This document shows positions 43,197-50,711 of a stretch of DNA of 64,000 nucleotides, piece by piece. The position numbers were made by a program, and so were the translations under genes. Within the stretch, counting starts at the first letter, position 1, and the number at the start of each line of letters is the position of its first letter. The notes below the pieces were generated by a model that made no database searches, was not told the DNA's origin, and saw nothing but the letters and a program-made list of their open reading frames with translations. Source of the DNA: Bradyrhizobium iriomotense (GTDB lineage Bacteria > Pseudomonadota > Alphaproteobacteria > Rhizobiales > Xanthobacteraceae); assembly GCF_030160715.1 (NCBI RefSeq), contig NZ_BSOW01000016.1, positions 124,001 through 188,000 on the forward strand. The letters are read 5' to 3'.

Positions 43197-43322
43197 ATGC
43201 GTATCGTCAGGATCCTCGGACTGCTCGTCGTGATTTCGGCAACGAGCTGCAGCCTCGCGCCGGTGTTCGCCTGTCCCGTGGGCTATGTCCCGTGCGGGTC
43301 GGCTTGCTGCCCCGGCCGATAG
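43197..43322 (+). CDS. Tiny secreted cysteine-rich peptide, 41 residues
   Basis: A 41-codon frame has AGGAG 9 bases before the ATG. It encodes a signal peptide (RILGLLVVISATSCSLAPVF) and a mature tail of about 16 residues with four cysteines (CPVGYVPCGSACC). The Cys in TSCSLAP could also be a lipobox. It lies between two other exported-protein genes. A role as a signalling or antimicrobial peptide is conceivable but not shown. Confidence 0.6.
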   Translation: MRIVRILGLLVVISATSCSLAPVFACPVGYVPCGSACCPGR

Positions 43323-43356
43323 ACAGGCTCACGAACATCCAGGGCGGGAGGTAGTC

Positions 43357-44247
43357 ATGCGCACCATGACGAAGTTTGCGCTCGCGGCGACGGTGGCGAC
43401 CGTGGCCGTTCCGTTGGCGCTGTACTACTGGGATATGTCCGGCAGCGAGGATCCGCTGGGCGACACCTTGCGCACCTACGGCTTCGTGCCGATCAATCCG
43501 CCGTCCAATCTCATGGAGGTCGGGTCGCTCTACTATGTCGATCCCGAGGTGAAGGAATTCAAGGCGATCTGCCACGCCGACAAGGCGGACCTCGATGGCA
43601 CGGTCGTATCGTCGCGCAGCTGGGAGATGCAGGAAAACCTGGAACGCAACGGACGCTTCAACACCGGCGTGAAGATCGATCTCGGCTGGGTCGTCAGCGG
43701 CAGCGCGGACAAGGACTACGTCGTGAAGGTGCGCGCCTCGCTGAACGACGTCATGATCGAGGAAATTCCGCTCGGTGCGAACTTGCAGATCTTCACCAAG
43801 CTGATGAGCAAGCCGCAATGCAACGAGGTGGCCATGCAGTATCTCCATGGCGGAGGCTATGTGTGCCAGGGGCAGAAGATCCTGCAGGCGACCGCCGAAT
43901 ACAAGCTTGATAGGGACACGCAGGACAAGCTCGCCGCGAACGCAAAGGCCTCGTCGAACGAAATCAAGAGCCTCGTGAAGCTTGCGGTCGAATCCCAGAG
44001 CGACCAGAGTGTCGTCGACAAGGGAGGGCGCCTGTTCGCGGGCGCGGCATTGAAATACGGCGTCTCGATGAATCCCCGCTGCATCGCGCCCCCGGACGGC
44101 CGCTTCTGGCGCGTTCTGCCGCGAACGCCGCTCGACCGGGCGAAGAACTTCCTGCTGTTCAACGTCGTCGAGCCGATCCTGCCGCACAAGCCGGAAAGCG
44201 TGCAACTGGCGGCGCAGGAGACGCCCGCGGCGGAGAGGGCGAAGTAA
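43357..44247 (+). CDS. Membrane-anchored protein of unknown function
   Basis: The 296-residue protein has an N-terminal anchor (FALAATVATVAVPLALYYW) and a soluble domain, probably periplasmic. It reads DTLRTYGFVPINPPSNLMEV, GSLYYVDPEVKEFKAICHAD, a mixed middle segment and a C-terminal LPRTPLDRAKNFLLFNVVEP. GGGAGG precedes the ATG at 43357. I do not recognise the family. It is 34 bases after the tiny cysteine peptide and could share its transcript. Confidence 0.65.
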   Translation: MRTMTKFALAATVATVAVPLALYYWDMSGSEDPLGDTLRTYGFVPINPPSNLMEVGSLYYVDPEVKEFKAICHADKADLDGTVVSSRSWEMQENLERNGRFNTGVKIDLGWVVSGSADKDYVVKVRASLNDVMIEEIPLGANLQIFTKLMSKPQCNEVAMQYLHGGGYVCQGQKILQATAEYKLDRDTQDKLAANAKASSNEIKSLVKLAVESQSDQSVVDKGGRLFAGAALKYGVSMNPRCIAPPDGRFWRVLPRTPLDRAKNFLLFNVVEPILPHKPESVQLAAQETPAAERAK

Positions 44248-44410
44248 GGATGGCGTGCAACGAAAGCACGTTCGCCGTCAACCAGGTCCGCATCGCGGAT
44301 TCGGACCGGTCATTCCACCCCTCAACCACAGTTGAACTTTTCAATCTGGAATTGATACATATTGGCGATCGGCGGATTTGATCGCGGTCGGACGAACTGC
44401 CCCGTTTTGA
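44248..44410. other. Upstream region of the injection-system regulator
   Basis: It is AT-richer around 44330-44370 (TCAATCTGGAATTGATACAT), probably holding the promoter for the regulator. No sigma-54 box with correct spacing is present here. Confidence 0.4.
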
Positions 44411-44562
44411 AGAAATTCTGGGCAAAGTTCGACAGAGCGACGTGAAGGCCCGGAAATCAGCTTCATCTGCGAAGAGGCTGACGGGCTGAGCTGGGCGCAC
44501 CAGGAGAACGGCTTCGAGAGCCGCTTCGTCGACGTCCTGTCTTATCGGTTGGAAGTGCGCGA
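44411..44562 (+). pseudogene. Coding-like segment fused out of frame to the sigma-54 activator
   Basis: This 50-codon frame has no start codon but strongly GC-biased third positions from about 44444. It reads EISFICEEADGLSWAHQ then GFESRFVDVLSYRLEVRE. It ends in the other frame relative to the activator and would join it by a -1 shift at GAATGG (44561-44566). The likely reading is that the activator once had an extra N-terminal segment. Confidence 0.45.
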
Positions 44563-45603
44563 ATGGCGATCCATCGACCGAAATTGCCGTTGCCCAGCGA
44601 CCCGCCGGACGCGCTGATCCGCGCCTTCGCGTCCTTCAACCTGATCGGCCGCTCGCCTGCCTTCATCGAGATGCTTCGCTTCATCTGCCGCTACGCCGAT
44701 TGCGACGCGCCGATCCTGATCCAGGGCGAGACCGGAACCGGCAAGGAACTGGTCGCACGCGCGTTGCATTATCTGAGCGGGCGTTCGGCCCACGCCTTCA
44801 TTCCCGTCAATTGCGGGGGCCTGCCGGATTCGCTCGTCGAGAGCGAGTTGTTCGGCCATGAGCGCGGCGCCTTCACCGATGCCCACGCCGCGCAAAAGGG
44901 ATTGGTCGCGCAGGCCGCCGGCGGCACGCTTCTGCTCGACGAGATCGACAGCCTGTCGCAGAAGGCGCAGGTCACGCTGCTGCGCTTCCTCCAGGACCGC
45001 CAGTATCGTCCTGTCGGCGGCGAGCGGCAGATCAAGGCCGATGTGCGCGTCGTCGCCGCCACCAATGCCGATCTCGCCATGGAAGCGCGGGCCGGGCGGT
45101 TCCGGCAGGATCTCTACTATCGCCTCGACGTGGTGTCGCTCCGGATGCCGCCGCTGCGGCAGCGTGACAGCGATGTGGTCGATCTCGCCGAGCATCTGCT
45201 CGGCCGCTTCGCCCAGCAGCATGGCCGGCCGCGGAAGCATCTGCATCCCGATACCGCGGCGTGGCTGCCGTTCTACGCCTGGCCGGGCAATGTGCGCGAG
45301 CTGGAAAACCTGATGCTGCGCGAGTTCCTGCGCGCCGATGGCGACATGGTGTCGATCGAGCCGATGGTGGAGGCGCTACCGGCACTACGCGCCCGCGAGA
45401 CCCCCAAGGGCCAGACCTTCAAGCTCGCCAAGGCCTGCGCGGTCGCGGAGTTCGAGCGCAGCTATCTCAACGAAATGCTCGCCCGCACCAGCGGCAACAT
45501 CTCGCTCGCCGCGCGGCTTGCGAAGAAGGATCGCGGTGCGTTCAACAAGCTCGTCAAGAAGCACGGCCTCGACATGGTGAGCTTCCGCAGCCCTGCCCGC
45601 TGA
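44563..45603 (+). CDS. Sigma-54-dependent transcriptional activator (bacterial enhancer-binding protein)
   Basis: The 346-residue AAA+ activator remodels sigma-54 RNA polymerase. Its central domain starts almost at the N-terminus: FNLIGRSPAFIEMLRFICRY, Walker A ILIQGETGTGKELVARALHY (about 50-69), the sigma-54 contact loop as GAFTDA (102-107; GAFTGA is usual), Walker B GGTLLLDEIDSLSQKAQ, then RFRQDLYYRLDVVSLRMPPL and AWPGNVRELENLMLREFL. The C-terminus has a Fis-type helix-turn-helix (ERSYLNEMLARTSGNISLAA). There is no receiver, PAS or GAF domain. It stands immediately upstream of a -24/-12 promoter and the injection-system operon and most likely controls it. GGAAG lies 8 bases before the ATG. 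Confidence 0.9.
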   Translation: MAIHRPKLPLPSDPPDALIRAFASFNLIGRSPAFIEMLRFICRYADCDAPILIQGETGTGKELVARALHYLSGRSAHAFIPVNCGGLPDSLVESELFGHERGAFTDAHAAQKGLVAQAAGGTLLLDEIDSLSQKAQVTLLRFLQDRQYRPVGGERQIKADVRVVAATNADLAMEARAGRFRQDLYYRLDVVSLRMPPLRQRDSDVVDLAEHLLGRFAQQHGRPRKHLHPDTAAWLPFYAWPGNVRELENLMLREFLRADGDMVSIEPMVEALPALRARETPKGQTFKLAKACAVAEFERSYLNEMLARTSGNISLAARLAKKDRGAFNKLVKKHGLDMVSFRSPAR

Positions 45604-45629
45604 GCTCCTTCGCTCATCTCCTCCGTTCC

Positions 45630-45686
45630 ACGATGACATCCCGCAAGGCGCGCGATCGCGTGCGCGCGGCATCCGCATGTCATCGT
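45630..45686. promoter_or_regulatory. Long inverted repeat, candidate activator-binding (UAS) region
   Basis: ACGATGACAT (45630-45639) and ATGTCATCGT (45677-45686) are perfect 10-bp inverted arms separated by 37 bases, with a smaller GCGCGC dyad inside. They lie 155-210 bases upstream of the -24 box, the normal distance for enhancer-binding sites. A transcript hairpin after the activator gene is an alternative, but no T-run follows. Confidence 0.45.
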
Positions 45687-45839
45687 CTCCTCACGCACGA
45701 CCTGAGTCATTTCCTCCACACCGGGTCGGAAATGCCTCATCGCAACGCGCGCGGATGGCGAGGCGGTGCGACGCAATGCATGAGGCAAAAAGAAATCACG
45801 CGTGCGCAAATTCCTCAATGAATCCTGCGCGCGCGTCGC

Positions 45840-45855
45840 TGGCACGGCGCGTGCA
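45840..45855 (+). promoter_or_regulatory. Sigma-54 (-24/-12) promoter of the injection-system operon
   Basis: TGGCACGGCGCGTGCA matches the consensus TGGCACG-N4-TTGCA at every defined position except one T (G here), with the exact GG-to-GC spacing. It would start transcription near 45866, 24 bases before the GTG at 45890. It lies in the first gap downstream of a sigma-54 activator gene. Confidence 0.7.
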
Positions 45856-45889
45856 CCGGGCTGCGTGGAATCCGCGAGAGGTTCCGATC

Positions 45890-46129
45890 GTGGCCGGTCC
45901 CGACGAGCAGATCATGCTGATGGCTAATCTGATCGAGCGCTATTTGAGCGAGCATCCGGAGGCTGGCGACACGGTCGACGGCATCCAGCAATGGTGGCTC
46001 GAGGGCCATGGCGGTTCGCTCGACCAGTTGCAGCAGGCACTCGACTATCTCGTCGAGAACGTTCGCCTGTCGCGCATCGTGCTCGCCGACGGCACCGTGA
46101 TCTATGCCCGCGCCGGCCCGTCCGGCTGA
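45890..46129 (+). CDS. Small leader protein of the injection-system operon
   Basis: The 79-residue acidic, helical protein (MLMANLIERYLSEHPEAGDT, VDGIQQWWLEGHGGSLDQLQ, QALDYLVENVRLSRIVLADG) looks like a small winged-helix-type fold, but no family is recognised. I take the GTG at 45890: AGAGG is 8 bases upstream and the sigma-54 promoter lies between it and the alternative ATG at 45818. It precedes the sheath gene by 56 bases. Similar small genes accompany such operons, so a role in regulation or assembly is possible. Confidence 0.6.
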   Translation: MAGPDEQIMLMANLIERYLSEHPEAGDTVDGIQQWWLEGHGGSLDQLQQALDYLVENVRLSRIVLADGTVIYARAGPSG

Positions 46130-46185
46130 CTGCCGCCGCGTCCGCAACACACGCCCATGAAGGCAACAGCCGTGAGGAGAGTTGA

Positions 46186-48513
46186 ATGGTCCAGGTGAGC
46201 TATCCCGGTGTCTACATTCAGGAGCTTCCGAGCGGCGTGCACACCATCACGGGCGTCGCCACCTCGATCACCGCCTTCATCGGCCGCGCGCCGCGCGGCG
46301 ACGTCAACGAGCCGGTCGAGATCTTCGGCTTCGGCGACTATGTCCGCATCTTCGGTGGCCTGTCGCTCGACAGCTCGATGTCCTACGCGGTCCAGCAGTT
46401 CTTCCAGAACGGCGGCTCCGATGCGCTGATCGTCCGCGTCTATCACAAGCCGGCCGTCGGCGACGGCGTCGCGACGCTGACATTGCCAGGCGGCGGTGTA
46501 GCCGCGCAGGGAACGCTCACGCTTGTCAGCAATCCGATCGATGGCGATACGATGACTATCGGCGCCAAGGTCTACACGTTCGATGATCCCGCCGCGATCG
46601 CCGCGCAAGGCAAGCTGACGCTTGCCGCCAATCCCGCCGATGGCGAGACGATGACGATTGGCAGCAAGACCTACACCTTCCAGGCGGTGTTGACCGATGT
46701 CGATGGCAACATCGCAATCGGCGCCACCCTTGTGGCAACGCAGGCCAACATCGTCGGAGCGATCAACCTGACCGGCAATGCCGGCGTCGACTACGCCGCC
46801 TCGACGACGGTGAATCCCGATGTCTCGGCCGGGTCGTTTGCAGCCAACGACATGGTGCTCACCGCCAAGGCTGCCGGGGCGGCAGGCAACGGCATCGCGA
46901 CAACGGCGACCTTCGCGGCGGCCGGCAACCATTTCGACGCAGCGACGATCGGCACCACGCGGCACGGTGCGGACTCCGGCGTGGACAATGTAGACGGTCA
47001 TACCGTCATCGGCGCCAGCCTCGCCGACACACAGGCCAATGTCGCCGCCGCGATAAATCGCACTGGCGTTCCAGGCACGCAATACGCTGCGGCCACGACC
47101 ATTCATCCGACGGTCTCAGCCGGTGCCTTTGCGGGCAACAACCTGACGCTGACCGCCAAGACGGTGGGCATCGCCGGCAACAGCATCGCCACGACGGAGA
47201 CCTTCGCCGCAGCCGGCAACGTGTTCGACGCGGCGGCACTCGGCACGACGCGGGCCGGTGTCGATTCCGGCGCGAGCGGACCTGTCTTGGTCGCGGCCAG
47301 CCCGGGCGCGTGGGGCAATAATTTGCGCGCCACCGTCGATCTGCAGACCCGGGATCCTGCCGATCCCAACCTGTTCAATCTCGTGATCAACGAAGTCGAT
47401 CCGACGCTTGCGGCGACCGCGCCGCCGGTTCGGACCGAGAAATTCCTCAACGTCTCGATCTCGAGCGCCTCGCCGCAATTCGTCGACAAGGTGCTGGCGG
47501 GCCGGTCGGACCTCGTGCGTGTCGGCACCACGTCGGCAACGCGGTCCGATCCGCTTGCTGCCGGCGTGTTCACCAATGGCGACGACGGCGCGGCGATCGA
47601 CGATGACGACATCTCTCACCCCAATCTCGAAGGCGCCAAGGAGGGGCTTTGGGCGCTGGAGAAGGCCGACCTGTTCAACCTGCTGTGCATTCCGCCGCTC
47701 ACCCTCGACGATGGCGATGACATCAGCGGGCAGACGCGCTCGGCGGCGGACGCCTATTGCACGAAGCGGCGCGCGCTGTTCCTCGTCGATCCCCTGTCCG
47801 ACTGGGACAAGCCTTCGGATCTCACGGCGCCGACCGGCGTCGACGGTTCGATCTTCGGCCTCGCACGCAGCCCGAACTCGGCGCTGTTCTTCCCTCGGAT
47901 CATCTCGCCCGATCCGCTCCGCGACAGCCAGCTTGAACCATTCGCGCCTTGCGGTGTGATGGCCGGCGTGATGGCGCGCACCGACGCTTCGCGCGGCGTA
48001 TGGAAGGCGCCGGCTGGAATCGAGGCGACGTTGAGCGGGGTGTCCGACCTGACCGTCAACATGACCGACGGCGAGAACGGGCAGCTCAATCCGCTTGGCA
48101 TCAACTGCCTGCGCTCGTTCCCGGTGATCGGCCGCGTGAGCTGGGGCGCGCGCACACTCGAGGGCGCCGACCAACTGGCATCGGAATGGAAGTACATCCC
48201 GATCCGCAGGCTCGCGCTGATGATCGAGGAATCGCTGTTCCGCGGCACCAAATGGGTCGTGTTCGAGCCGAATGACGAACCGCTATGGGCCAACATCAGG
48301 CTCAACGTCGGCGCCTACATGATGTCGCTGTTCCGCCAGGGCGCGTTCCAGGGCACGAGCCCGAAGGACGCGTTCTTCGTCAAATGCGACGCCGAGACCA
48401 CGACGCAGAACGACCGCGACAACGGCATCGTCAACATCATCGTCGGCTTCGCGCCGCTGAAGCCCGCGGAATTCGTCGTCATCGGCATCCAGCAGATCGC
48501 TGGCCAACTCTGA
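46186..48513 (+). CDS. Contractile sheath protein with a large modular insertion
   Basis: This is the tail sheath subunit of a contractile injection system, which forms the outer cylinder whose contraction drives the tube. The 775 residues are far above the usual 350-500. The N-terminal sheath part (1-100) has VSYPGVYIQELPSGVHTITG, VATSITAFIGRAPRG and AVQQFFQNGGSDALIVRV. The C-terminal part (368-775) has AASPGAWGNNLRATVD, LLCIPPLTLDDGDD, SRGVWKAPAGIEATLSGVSD, INCLRSFPVIGRVSWGARTL, WKYIPIRRLALMIEESLFRG and DRDNGIVNIIVGFAPLKPAE. Residues 101-367 are an insertion of duplicated modules. GAGGAG precedes the ATG. Tube gene follows by 19 bases. Confidence 0.93.
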   Translation: MVQVSYPGVYIQELPSGVHTITGVATSITAFIGRAPRGDVNEPVEIFGFGDYVRIFGGLSLDSSMSYAVQQFFQNGGSDALIVRVYHKPAVGDGVATLTLPGGGVAAQGTLTLVSNPIDGDTMTIGAKVYTFDDPAAIAAQGKLTLAANPADGETMTIGSKTYTFQAVLTDVDGNIAIGATLVATQANIVGAINLTGNAGVDYAASTTVNPDVSAGSFAANDMVLTAKAAGAAGNGIATTATFAAAGNHFDAATIGTTRHGADSGVDNVDGHTVIGASLADTQANVAAAINRTGVPGTQYAAATTIHPTVSAGAFAGNNLTLTAKTVGIAGNSIATTETFAAAGNVFDAAALGTTRAGVDSGASGPVLVAASPGAWGNNLRATVDLQTRDPADPNLFNLVINEVDPTLAATAPPVRTEKFLNVSISSASPQFVDKVLAGRSDLVRVGTTSATRSDPLAAGVFTNGDDGAAIDDDDISHPNLEGAKEGLWALEKADLFNLLCIPPLTLDDGDDISGQTRSAADAYCTKRRALFLVDPLSDWDKPSDLTAPTGVDGSIFGLARSPNSALFFPRIISPDPLRDSQLEPFAPCGVMAGVMARTDASRGVWKAPAGIEATLSGVSDLTVNMTDGENGQLNPLGINCLRSFPVIGRVSWGARTLEGADQLASEWKYIPIRRLALMIEESLFRGTKWVVFEPNDEPLWANIRLNVGAYMMSLFRQGAFQGTSPKDAFFVKCDAETTTQNDRDNGIVNIIVGFAPLKPAEFVVIGIQQIAGQL
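46501..47271 (+). repeat. Duplicated modules inside the sheath gene
   Basis: Module A (27 codons) occurs at 46501-46581 and 46600-46680: AAQG(T/K)LTL...NP.DG.TMTIG.K.YTF. Module B (95 codons) occurs at 46696-46980 and 46987-47271: DG..IGA.L..TQAN, then AGN.IATT.TFAAAGN.FDAA and G.DSG at the end. Order is A-A-B-B, with B repeating at 291 bases. The pattern resembles domains found in phage tail and adhesin proteins. In sheaths such insertions sit on the outer surface. Confidence 0.85.
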
Positions 48514-48532
48514 GCACCGGAGCGACTAACCC

Positions 48533-49042
48533 ATGGCCAATACCGGTTTCGTCGTCAACGCCACGCGCGTCGACCCCTACAAGAACTTCAAATTCCGCGT
48601 CCTGTGGGACGGCAAGCCGGTGCTCGGCATCTCCAAGGTGGGCTCGCTCAAGCGCACTACCGAGGTCGTCAAGCACCGCAGCGGCGGCGAGAACAGCTAC
48701 GATCACAAATCCCCGGGCCGCAGCAGCTATGACGCGATTACGCTCGAGCGCGGCATCACCCACGATCTCGAATTCGAGAAATGGGCCAACAAGGTCCACT
48801 CGTTCCAGGGCGACCCGGCGATGGATCTCAACGGCTACAAGAAGGACCTCACCCTCGAGGTGATGAACGAGAAGGGGCAGGTGGCGCTGCGCTACCACAT
48901 GTTCAACTGCTGGGTCAGCGAATTCGCCGCAGTGCCCGATCTGGACGCCAACGCCAATGCGGTTGCGATCGAGCATATCAAGGTCGAGCTCGAAGGCTGG
49001 CAGCGCGACGAAGCGACCACCGAGCCCGACCAGTCGCAGTGA
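48533..49042 (+). CDS. Inner tube protein (T4 gp19-like)
   Basis: The 169-residue protein forms the stacked hexameric rings of the inner tube. It has DPYKNFKFRVLWDGKPVLGI, SKVGSLKRTTEVVKHRSGGE, the loop SYDAITLERGITHDLEFEKW and NCWVSEFAAVPDLDANANAV with IEHIKVELEGW at the end, all typical of CIS/T4 tube proteins. It is the only clear stand-alone tube protein here, directly after the sheath. Confidence 0.93.
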   Translation: MANTGFVVNATRVDPYKNFKFRVLWDGKPVLGISKVGSLKRTTEVVKHRSGGENSYDHKSPGRSSYDAITLERGITHDLEFEKWANKVHSFQGDPAMDLNGYKKDLTLEVMNEKGQVALRYHMFNCWVSEFAAVPDLDANANAVAIEHIKVELEGWQRDEATTEPDQSQ

Positions 49043-49061
49043 GAAAGCCTGGAACAGTCCG

Positions 49062-49880
49062 ATGGAAGCCGGGCATGGATCATCTCAGCAAAGCCTGGAC
49101 GTCACCGGTCAAGCGCGCCCACCGGGGCGCCAGCACAGGATGCGGGCCTTCGGCCTTGCCGGCGGCGACCTCGACATTCGCCTCGACGACGCCGACCGCC
49201 CCGCGGTGGTCACGTCCGTGCTTGCGGTGTGTCTCGACGGTATTGCCGATCGCGAGGCTGCGGCCCGCGCGGTCTGGGCGTGGACGCTCGCGGAGCGTCT
49301 CCAGGGACTGATCGCGGTCGTGCTTGCGGGCGGCGCGACCAACCCGCCCTGGCAGACGCGATGTGCGCATTGCAAGGTGGCGATCGAGATCGATGTTCCA
49401 CTCGAGGCGTTCGCCGCGCCGCCGCGTCAGCACGCCATCACCTGCCGGTCTCTCGACGGACATCTGGTCACGGCGCGCCTGCCGCGTGGCGATGACGCGC
49501 GTGCCTGGCACGCAAACGCAAGCGATGCGTGCGCGATCGCGACGATGCTTGTCGAGGATGTCGACGGCGAGACACCGGCGCCGGGCTGGCGGCTGCCGCC
49601 GGACTGGCTCGGTCCGCTGGCCGACGCGCTCGCCGAGGTCGATCCGCTGACCGTGCTGCAATTGCAGGCGCTATGTCCGGGCTGCGGCCACGCCAACGTC
49701 ATCGATTTCGATCTGGAAGGTTGGCTGCTCGGTCTGTGCTCTGTGGAGCAGCAGCACCTCATCGACGACGTGCACAGGCTCGCCGGCGCCTATCACTGGA
49801 GCGAAGCTGCGATCGCTGCGCTGCCGCCATGGCGGCGCCGCGCCTATCTTGCCCGCATCGACCGGGAGACGGTGGCATGA
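49062..49880 (+). CDS. Zinc-ribbon protein, probable baseplate-hub assembly chaperone
   Basis: The 272-residue protein has two CxxC pairs, CAHC (101-104) and CPGCGH (205-210), which probably bind zinc. Its position right after the tube, and WAWTLAERLQGLIAVVLAG with EVDPLTVLQLQALCPGC, fit the T4 gp26/gp51-like hub chaperones of CIS loci. It would help assemble the hub without being part of the particle. The ATG at 49062 (TGGAA upstream) is preferred; the ATG at 49140 is an alternative. The stop overlaps the next ATG (ATGA). Confidence 0.6.
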   Translation: MEAGHGSSQQSLDVTGQARPPGRQHRMRAFGLAGGDLDIRLDDADRPAVVTSVLAVCLDGIADREAAARAVWAWTLAERLQGLIAVVLAGGATNPPWQTRCAHCKVAIEIDVPLEAFAAPPRQHAITCRSLDGHLVTARLPRGDDARAWHANASDACAIATMLVEDVDGETPAPGWRLPPDWLGPLADALAEVDPLTVLQLQALCPGCGHANVIDFDLEGWLLGLCSVEQQHLIDDVHRLAGAYHWSEAAIAALPPWRRRAYLARIDRETVA

Positions 49881-50707
49881 CCTATTTCAGCCGTCTCGCA
49901 CAACGTGTCGGCTCCGTGGCATCGCCGCGCGCAGCCGCGGCGGCGAATGCGATCGTTGGCGCTGCTTCCCTAGAGTCGATCGTCGAGCTGCCGGCCGCCG
50001 GCGCGCCGGCGACGAACACGCAGATGGCCGCAAGTTCGGTGGGCGCGCGCGCCGAACCAACGGAAGCGGCCGCGTCCGCAAACCAGCCAAGCCAATATGA
50101 TGACCGCGTCGCGCCGGACAAAGACTCGCGCGATGTCGCGCGAGAGACGATAGCGCCCGCGCCGCGTGAGTGGACGGCGATGGAGTTTCCGGCTTCATCC
50201 GAAGCGCGGGAGATCGTGCACGAGGTCTCGTCGATGAAGATGGACCTGATCGCATCCGACGCGCCTCGATCGCCGGCGGAAGCCGCGACCGCGTCGCGCG
50301 GACGACCATCGCGGCTGGCCGTCGTCGAATCTGCCATCGCCGAGAAGTCTGGTCTCGAGGTGCTGCCACGCACCCAATCCCGCGCGGCACCTGACGGGCC
50401 GGGCGAGGCCGCGGCGCGGATGCACCTGTCACGGCCGGGTTCTGTGCAGGCGAGCAAGGAAGGCGTCGAGGCGTCCCTGTCGCGCGCGCCGGATGCACGC
50501 AGCCGCGACGATCGCGATGGGTCGGCACGGCGGCCTGATCGCGCGATCGCAGCAGCGCCCCGTGGATCCGCCGTGCGCGATCGCTCCGTCGAGGTCCGCA
50601 TCGGTGTCGTGACGCTCGAAGTTCATGCGCCGCCGCAGGCTGCCGCGCCGCAAGCACCGGCGCGCGCCAGCTTCGCGCCGCATCGTCATTATCTGCGGAC
50701 GTGGTGA
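49877..50707 (+). CDS. Disordered, low-complexity protein of the injection-system operon
   Basis: The 276-residue chain is made mostly of Ala, Ser, Arg, Glu and Pro with no evident folded domain. Only the ends look conserved: MTYFSRLAQRVG at the start, and VEVRIGVVTLEVHAPPQAAA then FAPHRHYLRTW at the end. In CIS operons a short protein with a similar C-terminal strand often occupies this place. The middle 200 residues may be a flexible linker. No cysteine and few aromatics. The ATG overlaps the preceding stop by 4 bases. Confidence 0.6.
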   Translation: MTYFSRLAQRVGSVASPRAAAAANAIVGAASLESIVELPAAGAPATNTQMAASSVGARAEPTEAAASANQPSQYDDRVAPDKDSRDVARETIAPAPREWTAMEFPASSEAREIVHEVSSMKMDLIASDAPRSPAEAATASRGRPSRLAVVESAIAEKSGLEVLPRTQSRAAPDGPGEAAARMHLSRPGSVQASKEGVEASLSRAPDARSRDDRDGSARRPDRAIAAAPRGSAVRDRSVEVRIGVVTLEVHAPPQAAAPQAPARASFAPHRHYLRTW

Positions 50708-50711
50708 CGCC

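Noticed and set aside
45818..45889. ATG at 45818 as the start of the small leader protein of the injection-system operon
   Set aside because: It lies upstream of the sigma-54 promoter. The GTG at 45890 has its own ribosome site, and the intervening Arg-rich residues do not look like the rest of the protein.
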